64,000 nucleotides of DNA, from contig RQOL01000699.1 in the NCBI GenBank assembly GCA_013076295.1, forward strand, positions 6,510,104 to 6,574,103. The letters run 5' to 3'. Of the stretch, positions 36,182 through 48,560 are shown piece after piece (position 1 is the first letter of the stretch; the number at the start of each line of letters is the position of its first letter). The stretch is from Sanderia malayensis (Eukaryota; Cnidaria; Scyphozoa; Semaeostomeae; Pelagiidae). The notes under the pieces were generated by a model. It was not told the origin of the DNA. It made no database searches and saw only the letters and a program-made list of their open reading frames with translations. Made by a program: the position numbers and the translations under genes.

Positions 36182-38136
36182 AGGCTTCATCCTAGAGCGA
36201 CCATCTGCACAGTTGCTCTACAGAGGGCTGCCTACCAAAACGCACATACACACATTCAAGGGTACGGGTATTGTGTGTCAACGCAGATCACGTCGCACAT
36301 AAGTGTGATGTACAGCCGTTACGGCACCCTTCTAGAATGAATTCATTCTAGATAACACTGATCTGCGGAGACCAACTGGACATTACACCATCCACATGTC
36401 CAGGGGTGACTGCACCACACACAGCAGTCGGCACAGTCCTGAATCCTGCGTAGCGCCCGATTATTAAGAGTTATGCGTTGCCATTTTCTCCGATATTGCC
36501 TATGGGAAAGTGGATTTCCTTACTCTGTGAAAACTGCAAGTTGTCCCTTAAGGATAGTTACTTTTTGTAAAGCATCGCATTATCAATAACATCCCCCCTC
36601 TCCTTTTAATACATGAAAACTTAGTCTTTAAGCTATAGAGGCCCCTTTAGTGTTTACTGTTATATACTTCCAAATTTCAATTGCACTTTTCACCAACAAG
36701 GAAAACTCGAACAAAGGTTACTCCTTGACGCTGGTGTTCGAGCTTTTAACTAATGTAACCGGCAATCTTATTCTTTTTTTTGCTATGTACAAACGTAATC
36801 CTCAAAACAAACGACCGCGGTTATTGAAAGAATACATTCACGCCGTGGCAGAGATGTATGCTTGCTGAGAGTGAAGTGCTATTGAAGAATCCAAATTGAG
36901 GTACTGTCATTTTCCTAAAGACGTCGCTTAACCAATCAATTTTGCAACTGAACTACGGATTGTATGTATCAATTTTTATGGATATTGACAATTCACCAAT
37001 TTTAATAGTAGACTATCATGACTCAACCTTTTACATTCGTACTTCGCATACAATACAAATATCTATCCACGTCCTTTCAAAACATGTTTTTTGTACTGTA
37101 TTGTATATCTTTCAGATCTTCCGCATTAATATAAGGTTTTTAATTAGCGATTTACGTTTTCAATAGAAGATTGCCAGGACTGTCATTTATCCATCGTTAC
37201 AGTTTCAATATTCATATATTTGTGTATTTAATCTCCATTGTAAATCATCCGATCTTTTAATTAGATGCATTTCTCCTAATATCATTGAAACGAGGCGAGA
37301 CTTCTGTCTCCCATTTCAAACGCCTTTGTGCTGTCTATGTATGATTTTCATCTATGTTATGTCTCATCATCGCACTATTGTTGCCTGTCGGGTCAAAGTT
37401 TCTGTCTGCCAACAAATGGCATCGAGTCAGATTTTGTTGCTGAACTCAATGAAATTATACCTCATAAAGCCTTCCTGGCTCAAAGGAAACAACTACCTTG
37501 CTGTTCACCAAAGGTAAGTCAGGTTCATTTTCATTTTGGACAATCAAACAATGGATATTTAGATATAAGCGAATTTCATATACTGAAATAAGAGAAAATA
37601 AAGCTCATGTATACCCTTACTGACTTAAAGCAGACAACTAGGCTGCTATGAATCAGAGGTCAACAATGTATATTTTCATTTTCATCCCTTTTAATTTGAT
37701 ATGTTGTATGGAAATTGCTTAGCTTAGGCCATTTCTACTTTACTCACGGTTTACATATACTTTGTTAGGCCAGAATACTAAAATTTTCCAATGTTTTTTT
37801 CACTACTTTTTTCAGAAAAGTGTGCATTGCTCTACCAATATCTTCCTGGGGTCTTTATTTTCGTGAATATAGTTTCTGACCAATTTATTGACTTTGGCTG
37901 CCTTCTTTGTTTTACAAGCAAAGCCCATTGATATCCCAACATGAACCTGCTTTCAATTTCTGTTTATCCAAAATGTTTAATTGTTGTAATGTACATGAAG
38001 GAAACCAGTGAAAGTCAAGTTCAAGCCCTGGGAAAATTCCACACTTTATTTACTTACAACCTTCCTCATTGCACATGCATTGCATATCTCTTTTGTCTAC
38101 CACACTCATTAATACTCTTTTCCTATTTTTATACAG

Positions 38137-38211
38137 ATTCATTTAGTCAAAGGCAATGGAAAATTCAATCAATGGTTCAAAGTGTTCTCTTCAGATTATT
38201 TCCCAAGTCAG
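38137..38211 (+). CDS. Putative 75-nt exon, unknown protein, element 3
   Basis: It lies between ATACAG and GTATAA and reads IHLVKGNGKFNQWFKVFSSD. It has the same length and splice sites as 16526-16600. The phase is 0 at both ends. Confidence 0.4.
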
Positions 38212-39504
38212 GTATAATATTCAAGGTATGATGCTCTCTGTTCCATATGAATCAATTAATGCACCTTGCTTAAAAAGCAGACTCAATAAATAAGGGCTCA
38301 ATAATATTTCTACATTGACTACCACTAAATGTTTTCTTAACAAATCACTTACAGTATTCTAAACCTACAGGTACTTAATTCTTCCTCATTGTCACTTAAT
38401 GATGTTCCTTATCAGGCAGATTGTTGTCATAAACTCAGTGTGCCAGGAACAGACGGCAATGATTTCACATACAGCACAATATTTTCAAATTTAGTGGGAA
38501 GCATACATTGTATCAATCACTGATAGAAACCTCCATTACACTGGACAAAACAAGCTAAGATGGCTGTTACCACACAAGCAAACAGTATTAATGCATTTTA
38601 ATAATCTATATCTGCATAAATATGTCTTTGTTATCTTACTTGAATATTGAGAGTCTTGCATGATAAGTTTCCCATTGTAAATATCTTTTTAACCAGAACC
38701 TCATAGTGTATGATGTCTCCTCATTCATTCACTGTGGAAGTGCATCACAAAGTATTTCTGTTTTTTTTTAATCAACAACATTCCAATTGTATATATCATT
38801 GACACTTGCTTACGTTTTCAGTATGTAGACACTGTATTACATGAACTGTACTACCATCTTACAATGTGTCTTATATCATAAACAGCTTTCCCATACAATT
38901 AACATGCAAGCACAGAAACTTATTGAATCCTCACAACAATTACAACATAATGGCAACTTGAAGTGACAAGCTTTTTTATAAGGAACCTACATGTATAAGG
39001 TAGAAAACTTAAGGAACATTTACTACTACAGGCCAAATCACTAATGCATCTTTTAATTTTTAGTATATTAATATTTCCGCACTATTTAAAATTAGGAAGC
39101 CCGTTCCATTGATTTTCAGTACTTTTACATTATATGAAGCTTCTTCATGTGTTAACCTCTTATCTTTTCACGTAGCAAAACGATGAATTTGAATGCTTTT
39201 CTTGCGTCTCTACTAATTACGTCCACCAAATGCCAAACTTAAAATTAAAAAACTTTTACAACTACCTGAGTGGTCAAAGAGATTTCAAAATAACGAACTT
39301 AAACAACTAGGCCCTCAGCTAGGTTCCTTATATGTATTCTCATCGCAATTGTAATTCTAATAGTTATCGCATAATTCCAAGTTTTGTTGCCCTTGAAATC
39401 TACAATCACAATGCAATCAATGCAGCACCACGTAATGTCCTGGAGCGAATACTATTATCATCAGAATTTCACGGGAATTTCGGCGTCCTAGCAACAACAA
39501 TAGC

Positions 39505-39516
39505 GGCGCGAAATTT
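39505..39516 (+). promoter_or_regulatory. E2F-like site upstream of lysine-rich gene, element 3
   Basis: GGCGCGAAATTT, identical to 17619-17630, about 470 bases before the ATG at 39987. Confidence 0.3.
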
Positions 39517-39986
39517 AAAATTTCTCTTGCGTCATACAGGACTTAGCGTGCGTAAAAAATTTTTTAAACTCACAACAACAAAAACAACAATTTACGTAAG
39601 TACATGTATTTTTAATGTTGCTTTTCCTTTCACATAAAAATACAGGCTATTTATAACTAAACAGCTTTAAAAAAGCTCAAAGTGCTATATTTTATGTCAC
39701 AATTGCCAGTGCAGTGGATATTATCACAATAACAATTTTATCCTTTACAGGTTCACTTGAAATAGATAGTTTTTGCTGATACTGTAAGTTCATGAATTTA
39801 TTTCTGTGTTTTCTGCCTGTCTTTAGTCTCTTCCCTTCATTGTAAGAAAGATAATAATAATTATTATTATTATTAAATATTATTGTAACATCAACAGAAC
39901 TGTACAGACAAATTCAAACAACCGATACCCTATTAACTCACCTTTCATTGAATGACAATGACAATTTATTTATATATAGTTTCAAC

Positions 39987-40821
39987 ATGGATACTGAAAA
40001 TGAAGTTGTCATGACTGACAATGCTGAAGCAGTTCAGACTGAGGACGCTGAAGTCCTTGACAGTGAGGATGCTGAAACGGTGCAGCCTGAAGTTGCCAAC
40101 ACTGTTGGAAAGGAACCAACAGTGGTTTATTGTGGCGAAGAAACCAAGGTAACATTGAAAAATACTTTCATCCATATATTGATAAATCTAAATAAATATT
40201 ATGCATAGATTATGAAATTGCTTTACAAGGAAAACAATTGTATCCTATGCAAGTCACTCTTTTTAATATATTGTTGTCATATTAATCCTAGCTAATCGAC
40301 TTTAGTGATATTGCATCACTAAAAAGGCAATGCGCCTTCAAATTCAATGCCATCAAAAGAAACACAAAATTTCACTTTGTAAGCACTGAAGGCAGGCATC
40401 TAACGAAGGAAGAAATAGCGTAAGTTGCAATGCAAAATTCCCATCTCATCTGTGAAACATACCAATAAATAATACAATATATAATAATTAATGGAAGCTT
40501 CATCCCATATGAAGAGAGTAGTGATATATTGATATATTAATAAATTAATATATATTTGACAAAGGATGAAATAGCGTAAGTTGCAATGCAAAATTCCCAT
40601 CTCATCTGTGTGTATAACATATTGCTTACTTTTAACTCCTTCTGTACCAATGTGTTCTTCTCTACAGGACATCTGATCAAATAAATATAAAAATCATTAC
40701 AAAAACAAGCTTCAAAAAACACAAAAAATCACAAAAAAAAAGAAAAGAAAAAGAAATACAAGCACACACCAGGTGCATGTGGGCAGATGTGCCAACACAA
40801 GAAATATTGTCGTTGGTGAGG
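39987..40821 (+). CDS. Lysine-rich small protein gene, element 3
   Basis: Exon 1 (39987-40148, 54 codons, open) is strongly acidic: MDTENEVVMTDNAEAV, repeats of the DAE type, then VVYCGEETK before GTAACA. Exon 2 (40292-40419, 128 nt) reads LIDFSDIASLKRQC, FKFNAIKRNTKFHFV, GRHLTKEEI. Exon 3 begins after CTCTACAG at 40669 and is lysine-rich. Its tail TPGACGQMC then KKYC is readable, but an A-tract length change shifts it from the frame entered by splicing. The exon may end at TTG before GTGAGG near 40817, joining to later exons, or stop there. An acidic N-terminus with a basic C-terminus is the only clear property; the family is unknown. The ATG was chosen because it aligns in all three copies. 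Confidence 0.45.
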
Positions 40822-41111
40822 GGCACAAACATTCACAAAAAGTAATTGTAACTGTAATTGTGTTCATGTTTGTCTTTTGTTCGTTTTCTTTCCCTGTTAT
40901 TTGTTTGTTTTGTTAAATTGTGTACAACGATAAATTAGAATAATAATTAATAATAATAACATTGCAAAAATAATAACAAGACTATTACCTTTGAAAAACG
41001 ATGCATTCCGCCAACAAATATTTACCACCAACACTCTTCTTGGACATGCTGTGACACAAACCCTAAAAATTTACAAGAAATGTATTTCAAAAACCCGTCT
41101 TTATAAATGAA

Positions 41112-41471
41112 CTAGATGTGGCCTTTGGGATGCATAATGATCTCATATAATTCAATATACTTACCTGAAGAACAGTCAAAAATTGCCTGCATTGACATCG
41201 CACCACACAAATCCCATACGTAGCACAGATAGTACCTAAAATTCACGAATAATACATGTAATAAAACGTAAGTAGCACAGAATCGTATCTCATTTTCCAA
41301 TGCGAACAATGTATCATTCGTTTTTCTCAAATGTGGCCTATTCTCAAGGGATTCGTGGTCAAATACTATATTTGCTAAAATCTTATATACGCTAGAAAAA
41401 TGAATCAAAACCTTCACAGAAACGCTATAGATTATTTTAAAGATGTAACCTGAAAGATCGCAATGATACAA
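41112..41471 (-). CDS. Putative minus-strand conserved exons, element 3
   Basis: The minus strand reads SLENRPHLRKTND, ENEIRFCATYVLLHVLF, then YVWDLCGAMSMQAIFDCSSG, followed by a CAG/GTAAGT donor. Another donor-like GATG/GTAAGT lies upstream near 41494. Related text occurs in element 1 at 19268-19459 and about 21660-21845. Stretches around 41250-41400 may include a small intron, so the exact exon limits are unsure. I do not recognise the product. Confidence 0.3.
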   Translation of the reverse strand: MYHCDLSGYIFKIIYSVSVKVLIHFSSVYKILANIVFDHESLENRPHLRKTNDTLFALENEIRFCATYVLLHVLFVNFRYYLCYVWDLCGAMSMQAIFDCSSGKYIELYEIIMHPKGHI

Positions 41472-42053
41472 TACGATCTGGAAAACCTACTTACCATCTC
41501 CAGTGACCCACTCACACAGAACAGAAAAGATGAAAGGAAGGACGCATTGCCTTGCCACATGTTCTTTGTTCAGTTGAGTTGAGTTCTCTTGGGTTGGGTT
41601 GATTGTTAGCCAATCCAGCTCAATCAAATAACTACGTCAAAACGAGACGGCATAACAATAGAATTTGTTGTGTGATTTTGATTTATGCTATGTTTCGTCA
41701 ACGTAGCAATTTCTCATGCTGGTTGTGGTTGTGCTGTCCGAATATTCGTTTCCCAAATCTTGGATTGCAATGGAACTTGATGCTGAAATAAGAGAAAGTA
41801 AAGCTGAGAAAAACATTCATTTTGCCGCAGCTCAGGAGTAAGTAAACTTTATTTTTAGTTTCACCCCATTCAAGTTCCCATATAGTTGCTTAGGCCAATT
41901 GTATTTCACTCATTGTTAACATATAGTTTCTTCAGTCAGGCCAAAATTGACAACTCCGCTTATGTTTCATGGCTCTTTATATTTAATGATTTCGGAAAGA
42001 GTGTTTAATGCTGTACCCACATGTTTCAGTGGCTTTAATTTTGTTATAATTTT

Positions 42054-42239
42054 TTCGTTGACGATTCTCTTCACTTTGTGGCTGCCTTCTTTGCCTTACC
42101 AACAGCCAAGCCCAATACTCCTATGAAACTCCTTTCACCATGCAATTCCCATCCCATTGATGATGATTATGAAGTACTTTTGCTTTGGTTATCCACGGTA
42201 ACAGGTGCTTATCCTTATGTTCTATATGATTCAAACTAA
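42054..42239 (+). CDS. Putative terminal exon of unknown gene, element 3
   Basis: The open frame reads FVDDSLHFVAAFFALP, then KPNTPMKLLSPCNSHPIDDD, YEVLLLWLSTVTGAYPYV, LYDSN and TAA. It is four codons longer than its counterpart at 22521-22685, with the frame kept on both sides of the indel. A polyadenylation signal follows at 42287. The upstream splice site is not certain. The protein is unrecognised. Confidence 0.45.
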   Translation, partial: FVDDSLHFVAAFFALPTAKPNTPMKLLSPCNSHPIDDDYEVLLLWLSTVTGAYPYVLYDSN

Positions 42240-42286
42240 TGTAAAACCAATCCCAGCCGTAGAAATCGTTGTACTTCATTTCATTT

Positions 42287-42292
42287 AATAAA
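42287..42292 (+). terminator. Polyadenylation signal, element 3
   Basis: AATAAA lies 48 bases after the stop of the putative terminal exon. Confidence 0.4.
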
Positions 42293-43229
42293 GCTTTTTC
42301 ATGGCAATTGCATTAAATGATCTGTTTTGTCTGTAATGTCATACTCAATAATATTGATTTCTTTATTTGTTTTTATATTCAGATACATTGAATCAACATC
42401 AAAGGAAAATTAAACTCCACAGATTCTCTCTTTATTTAAGATTATTTCTGAACTTCCTTTTTAGATGTGATCCTCTCTGTGACCTATATTCAGGCAGATC
42501 CATAAATTTCCCCACCTTCCTATTGTATCCTATTGTTTACCAAGTGCTGATTGCTATCCTATAATAACCAAACCAGCAAACAGCACATGGTGTAAAGCAG
42601 CCTTTTTCAAATTCCTCATTTATATTTATTCATCCACATTAAATGGACCCTCTTAATCATGTGAAGGAAAGGAAACTATTGTTACTTGAGTCAAACTTAC
42701 TTTTTGCTATGAGGGCTTTTAATATATACTTAATTCTACGTTACAATACAGTGAAGAAAGTCCCAATTGTTATTCCACTTAAACAAAGTCGCTAATTATG
42801 AAAGAGCAATTTTTCAATAACAACATATTCAGCTCACAAGGGCTATTTTATCCAAATCTAATTCCTTATTAACCTTGATAGTATTATACCAACATACTAC
42901 ATAGAATATAATTTGTCTCTTTCACTTTGTAGATCTACTGATGTACATCATTATACAAATGCAAGTATTGGAGACTTCATACCTATTGATTTGTCAAAGT
43001 CCAATGCATCAATATCATCTTATCATGGAAACAAAACCATACCTCTGTAAGTCAACATTAATTTCAATTCTGGATGCTAATCATAGATGTTCCTTTACTG
43101 TTTGTATTAGGTTGACAAAGTACCACAGCCAAGTGTCCATACATGCACTCAACTAATAGCAGGCTAATTGTTGTTGTCCCTACAACATAACAAACTTTCA
43201 TCTTGCATCTTATCTATTATACCATCAGT

Positions 43230-43275
43230 ACGAGGCTTAACTGATGAAAACGAGGATTTTCAAATGAAAACGAGG
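43230..43275 (+). promoter_or_regulatory. 3'-end iteron-like ACGAGG repeats, element 3
   Basis: ACGAGG at 43230, 43250 and 43270, exactly 20 bases apart. The first two units both end ATGAAA. They lie about 210-255 bases before the CTAG end. Confidence 0.6.
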
Positions 43276-43379
43276 CTGATCGCTAAAACTAATTTCCATG
43301 CATGTTAAACACTACAATCGTGACAATAGATAGACAGGGGAGCGAGGGAGAGCCAAACCACTGTACGTGGGGTGGCAAA

Positions 43380-43485
43380 GGGCATGAGCGTTAGCGAATG
43401 CAGCGCACGAAGTGCGCCAACCACATTAAACTTTTGTTGCTTGGGGGGCTCCGGGAAGCGAGCGTATGCGAGCGCCCCCGGCTAG
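43380..43485 (+). repeat. 3'-terminal module of element 3
   Basis: Hairpin GCGCAC-GAA-GTGCGC, then CTCCGGG and CCCCCGGCTAG. The next base begins TCTAATATATATAATC of element 4. Confidence 0.85.
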
Positions 43486-43530
43486 TCTAATATATATAAT
43501 CTACGTCGACACGTGACCCGCCGACTGTGA

Positions 43531-43572
43531 ACAATGCCATTGTCTTTTGAACAATCGACGTTCGAACAATGG
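43531..43572 (+). promoter_or_regulatory. 5'-end iteron-like ACAAT repeats, element 4
   Basis: ACAATGC 43531, ACAATCG 43551 and ACAATGG 43566, spaced 20 and 15. The shorter spacing follows a small deletion. Confidence 0.4.
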
Positions 43573-44928
43573 GATCAAAGGAATTTCGTTGTATCCATAA
43601 AGGCTTTTTTTTGGGGGCTCAATAAGGGTGCAAATCGGTATAGAAATGATCGCTGCATTGTGCTGATGACAGTAAAGTATGTGGCTAATTTCTACTCCAA
43701 GCGGTTCGGGAGTTATGGCCCATTTTGTGTTCCGACTTTCTAGAAAGTTCCGAGGACGAGTTAATGAGATGCAAAACGAGCAGGGAGAAGCACGTGTTTT
43801 TTTAGTTGAACGGGCGGCAAGTTGCTCGGGTTTAAACGTGAATACGTGCCGGAAATCAATTGTAAAGACGTGTCAATTGTTGTCAAGACCTGTGGAGACA
43901 AGTGTGGACAATTATTTCAAGGTATTTCCTTTATTCATTGTTTTTGGCTGAAATAGCACGAGTTTTGTTTTGTTTAACCTCACGTTTTTCTTTCGGCTCG
44001 AGGGCCTAACCAAACAGGAAGACAATTTTGATTTTCTCGGGTCGTTCTGGCCGATTTTCTCCATTTAAACTTTCGATAACTGTTTATTTACACAAGAACT
44101 AAAGTTATCTGGCTTTGTTTTTTTTGTTTTGTTGATTTTCCTCTGTTTTTGGACAGTTTTAGCCGAGTTTGGATTTTGCTGGAAAACACGAAATTTTCAA
44201 GCAACACGCGTGTGTTTTGCATTTGCGAAAAATCATTTTAACCTGCCAAAACTTTGTTTTTTCACCCAAATATTTCGATAAATGTTCGCCAAGCTATTAG
44301 CTTCATGTTGATATTTCGTGGGTTCTGTAGGACAAAAATTGGCCACGTTAATTTAATTTGAAACTTGGTGAATCGTGTTTGAAATGATATTTTTTGCAGG
44401 GTTTGATTTCACTGCCATTTTTGGTCAAGAAAATCATGTCTTGGACTTCAAAAATTTACAACTAAAATTGCGAAAAGCTTTTCATATGCACCCAATACTT
44501 TCGATATTTATTTGCCAAGGTATTAGCTTCATGCTGCTGTAATTTGAGTTCAAATGGACAAATTTTGACCAAGTTAGGGGAATTTTTGTGTTTTAAAGTT
44601 GGCTGATGAATAAATTTTTTCACGGCTTTTGTGTTGGGCTGCACTAAATACTCTCTTAAAATTCAAAACAACACTGTTAAGAAATCTGAATATATTTATC
44701 GGATTCGCTGTTTCCTTAGCTACAGTTTGATATATTTTTTATTACAGATTGAGTTTAAATTTCCAGGATTGATTAAATTTTTGAAGGCAACTTTTTTTTC
44801 AAACTTCACACTGAAGCTATCAACTTTTGGAAGCGGCTTTCAGGGGGGGCAGCGTGGGCGCGGGCGATCGCATGGCAGGGGGAAGATTCGACCTCCCACC
44901 TTTACTTTCTTTAGAAATGTGGCGTCGT

Positions 44929-45400
44929 GTGTATTGTAGGGTATGTATTGTAGGGTATGTATCGTTGGGTATGTATTGTAGGGTATGTATTGTATTGTAT
45001 GTATTGTAGGGTATGTATTGTAGGGTATGTATTGTAGGGTATGTATTGTAGGTATGTATCGTAGGGTATGTATCGTAGGGTATGTATCGTAGGGTATGTA
45101 TTCTAGGTATATATTGTAAGGTATGTATTGTAGGGTATGTATTGTAGGTATGTATCGTAGGGTATGTATGTAGGGTATGTATTCTAAGGTATGTATTGTA
45201 GGTATGTATTGTAAGGTATGTATTGTAAGGTATGTATTGTAGGGTATGTATTGTAGGGTATGTATTGTAAAGTATGTATTGTAAGGTATGTATTGTAAGG
45301 TATGTATCGTAGGGTATGTATTGTAGGGTATGTATTGTAAGGTATGTATTTTAGGGTATGTATTGTAGGGTATGTATTGTAGGGTATGTATTGTAGGGTA
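44929..45400 (+). repeat. 14-bp satellite, element 4, runs into gap
   Basis: About 33 imperfect GTAGGGTATGTATT units reach the gap, so the array is cut short by the assembly. Confidence 0.9.
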
Positions 45401-45500
45401 NNNNNNNNNNNNNNNNNNNNNNNNNNNNNNNNNNNNNNNNNNNNNNNNNNNNNNNNNNNNNNNNNNNNNNNNNNNNNNNNNNNNNNNNNNNNNNNNNNNN
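45401..45500. other. Assembly gap (100 N)
   Basis: A placeholder gap at the end of a satellite, where short reads would fail. Confidence 0.95.
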
Positions 45501-46016
45501 TTTAATATATTCTTAGTACTACGTTACAATACAGTCAAGAAAGTCCCAATTGTTATTCCAGTTAAACAAAGTCACTAATTATGAAAAAGCCATTTTACGC
45601 TATCAACTTATTCAGCTCCCAAGGGCTATCTTATCGAAATCCAATTATTTTTTACCCTCGATAGTAATAAGCCAACATGTTAAATAGAATATAATTTGTC
45701 TCTTTCACTTTGTAGATCTACTGATGTACATCATTGTACAAATGCAAGTATTCCAGACTTCATACCTATTGCTTTGTCAAAATTCAATGCATCACTGTCA
45801 TCTTATCATGGAAACAAAATCATACCTCTGTAAGTCAACATTAATTTAAATTCTGCATGCTCATCATAGATGGTCCTTTACTGTTTATATTAGGTTGACA
45901 AAGTACCACAGCCAAGTGTCAATGGATGCACTCAACTAATAGCAGGCTAATTGTTGTTGTCCCTAAGACAAAACAAACTTTGATGTTGCATCTTATCTAC
46001 TATAATACCATCAGTA

Positions 46017-46061
46017 CGAGGCTTATCTCATAAGAACCAGGATTTTCAAATGAAAACGAGG
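46017..46061 (+). promoter_or_regulatory. 3'-end iteron-like ACGAGG repeats, element 4
   Basis: ACGAGG 46017, ACCAGG 46036 and ACGAGG 46056, with spacing 19 and 20. The middle unit has one base changed. Confidence 0.5.
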
Positions 46062-46165
46062 CTGATCGCAAAAACTAATTTCCATGCATGTTAAACACTA
46101 CAATCGTGACAATAGATAGACAGGGGAGCGAGGGAGAGCCAAACCACTGTACGTGGGGTGGGAAA

Positions 46166-46269
46166 GGGCATGAGCGTTAGCGAATGCAGCGCACGAAGTG
46201 CGCCAACCACATTAAACTTTTCTACTTGAGGGACTCCGGGAAGCGAGCGTAGCGAGCGCCCCTGGCTAG
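46166..46269 (+). repeat. 3'-terminal module of element 4
   Basis: Hairpin GCGCAC-GAA-GTGCGC, ending CCCCTGGCTAG, directly followed by TCTCTATTATATAATC. Confidence 0.85.
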
Positions 46270-46314
46270 TCTCTATTATATAATCTACATCGACACGTGA
46301 CCGGCCGACTGTGA

Positions 46315-46362
46315 ACAATGGGCTATTGTTTGGTGAACAATCGACGTTCGAAAAAACAATGG
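46315..46362 (+). promoter_or_regulatory. 5'-end iteron-like ACAAT repeats, element 5
   Basis: ACAATGG 46315, ACAATCG 46337 and ACAATGG 46356, spaced 22 and 19. Confidence 0.5.
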
Positions 46363-47280
46363 GATCAAAGGAACTTCGTTGTATCCATAAAGGCTTTTTT
46401 TTTGCAGGTCAACAAGGGTGCAAATTGGTATAGAAATGGTCGCTACGTTGTGCTGATGACAGTAAAGCTTTCCGCTAATTTCTAATCCCAGCGGTTCGGG
46501 AGTTATGGCCCATTTTGTGTTCCGACTTTCTAGAAAGTTCCGAGGACGGAGTTAATGCGATGCAAAACGAGCAGGGAGAAGCACGTGCTTTTTTAGTTGA
46601 ACGGGCGGCAAGTTGCTCGGGTTTAAACGGGAATACCTGCCGGAAATCAATTGTAAAGACGTGTCAATTGTTGTCAAGACCTGTGGAGACAATGTGTGGA
46701 CAATTATTTCAAGGTATTTCCTTTATTCAATTGTTTTTTGCTTTAAATAGCACGAGTTTTGTTTTGTTTAACCTCACGTTTTTCTTTGGGCTCGAGGACC
46801 TAACCAAAACACGAAGACAATTTTGATTTTCTCGGGTCGTTCTGGGCCGATTTTGTCCATTTAAACTTTCGATAACTGTTTATTTACACGAGAACTAAAG
46901 TTATATGGCTTTGTTTTTTTTGTTTTGTTGATTTTCCTCTGTTTTTGGACAGTTTTAGCCGAGTTTGGATTTTGCTGGAAAACACGAAATTTTCAAGCAA
47001 CACGCGTGTGTTTTGCATTCGCGAAAATTAAATTTTAAGCTGCCAAAACTTTGTTTTTTTCACCCCAATAATTTCGATAAATGTTCGCCAAGCTATTAGC
47101 TTCATTTTGATATTTTCGTGGGTTCTGTAGGACGAAAATTGGCCACGTTAATTTAATTTGAAAGTTGGTGACTCGTGTTTTAAATGCTATTTTTTTCACG
47201 GGTTTGATTTCAGGGCTATTTTTGATCAACAAAATCATGTCTTGGACTTCAAAAATGTACAACTAAAATTGCGAAAAGCC

Positions 47281-47573
47281 TACTATAGGTATTCATTGTA
47301 GGGTATGTATTGTAGGGTATGTATTGTAGGGTATGTATTGTAGGGTATGTATGGTAAGGTATGTATTGTAGGGTATGTATTGTAGGGTATGTATGGTAGG
47401 GTATGTATTGTAGGGTTATGTATTGTAGGGTATCTATTGTAGGGTATGCATTGTAGGGTATATGTATGGTAAGGTATGTATTGTAGGGTATGTATTGTAG
47501 GGTATGTATCGTAGGGTATGTATCGTAGGGTATGTATTATAGGCTTTGTATTGTAGGGTATGTATGTATGTAT
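47281..47573 (+). repeat. 14-bp satellite, element 5
   Basis: About 20 imperfect GTAGGGTATGTATT units replace the last part of the 5' region seen in the short elements. Confidence 0.9.
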
Positions 47574-47677
47574 GGGCATGAGCGGCAGCGAATGCAGCGC
47601 GCGTAGTGCGCCAACCAGATTAAGCTTTATTTACTTGATGGCCTCCTGGGAGGGAGCAAAGCGACCGAACCCGGCTC
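47574..47677 (+). repeat. Internal 3' module without CTAG, element 5
   Basis: The hairpin reads GCGCGC-GTA-GTGCGC, still pairing with one wobble. It ends CCGGCTCATG, then TATG repeats to about 47710. Confidence 0.85.
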
Positions 47678-48560
47678 ATGTATGTATGTATGTATGTATG
47701 TATGTATGTAGGGTATGTATGTAGGGTATGTATATTATGTATAGTATTTATATATAGTATATAGGGTATGTATTGATGTATATATTTATGTATAGTATCT
47801 ATAGTAAGTATGTTAATGTAAATATGTAATGCTTCTAATTTCTAACTTTTGTAAATCTTCAAAAAAGATCACTGCAAAACAGACACTGTCCTTCTTTTTG
47901 GACAAATGATCTTCAATTAACATTCTTAAAATGAATTCACCTGACTATAATTATGTTCACAAGGAATGACCACAAACATTCACTTTATGTCTGGGCACCT
48001 GAAAAACAAGAAGAAGTTATGTAATATACTTTATAGCATGTTGGCTCATCTTGGTTCTTTTCATGTGGCCTGGAAGTTTGTAAATGTAAGTAATTTATTG
48101 TAACTGCAAATCATTAATTAATTACCTCCACCTCATGTATTCACCCTTTCAAAAAATGTATTAAACCTTCTTACCTTTTGTCAACCTTCCATGGCCTACT
48201 CTTATTATTGGTATTTTTACCAGCAGCAATATTTCTGAAGATATAACAGATCACCAAAAATCAATGTACTTCATTCTCCATGTGTCGGTGGTGGAATATG
48301 TTTTTGCTGTTGTTGTGTTCAACAACCTCTGTCCAATACATCATCACCATCAAAATCCCCACAACGCCATGGTGAGAAATGATCAATTTCTAGATATCAT
48401 GCATAATAAAGTCCACCAAATTATTTCTTATACTTAGAGATCACACAACGACACTTCTCCCCATCATCAACGAACAACAATGATCGTCGAATGGATCATC
48501 ATTAGAATAATAATAACAACAACGAGGCACGCCGCCGAATAGAGGCTACAAACTTTCAAA

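Larger units (their letters stand above)
36182..39980 (+). other. Accessory region of element 3 after the Rep gene
   Basis: Homologue of 14553-18140. It contains counterparts of the exon-like blocks (37399-37513 and 38137-38211), a further readable patch near 38417-38525 (ADCCHKLSVPGTDGNDF), the 72-codon frame at 36650-36868 and the 101-codon frame at 39332-39637. No complete gene can be joined with confidence. Confidence 0.45.
27154..43485 (+). mobile_element. Helitron element 3, long, Rep-helicase copy B
   Basis: It starts TCTAAATATAATAAAATG and ends GCCCCCGGCTAG, then T. It has the same order as element 1: 5' region, satellite, internal 3' module, promoter block, Rep gene, accessory genes, ACGAGG repeats and terminal module. 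The Rep gene is broken beyond repair, so it would move only with help. It carries the best first exon of the lysine-rich gene and the most complete unknown terminal exon. Confidence 0.85.
43486..46269 (+). mobile_element. Helitron element 4, interrupted by an assembly gap
   Basis: It starts TCTAATATATATAATCTACG and ends CCCCTGGCTAG. Before the gap it has the long 5' region and a satellite. After the gap it has about 770 bases matching the 3' part of element 3 (from 42718 on). How much lies in the gap is unknown, and a Rep gene could be missing from the assembly. Confidence 0.75.
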
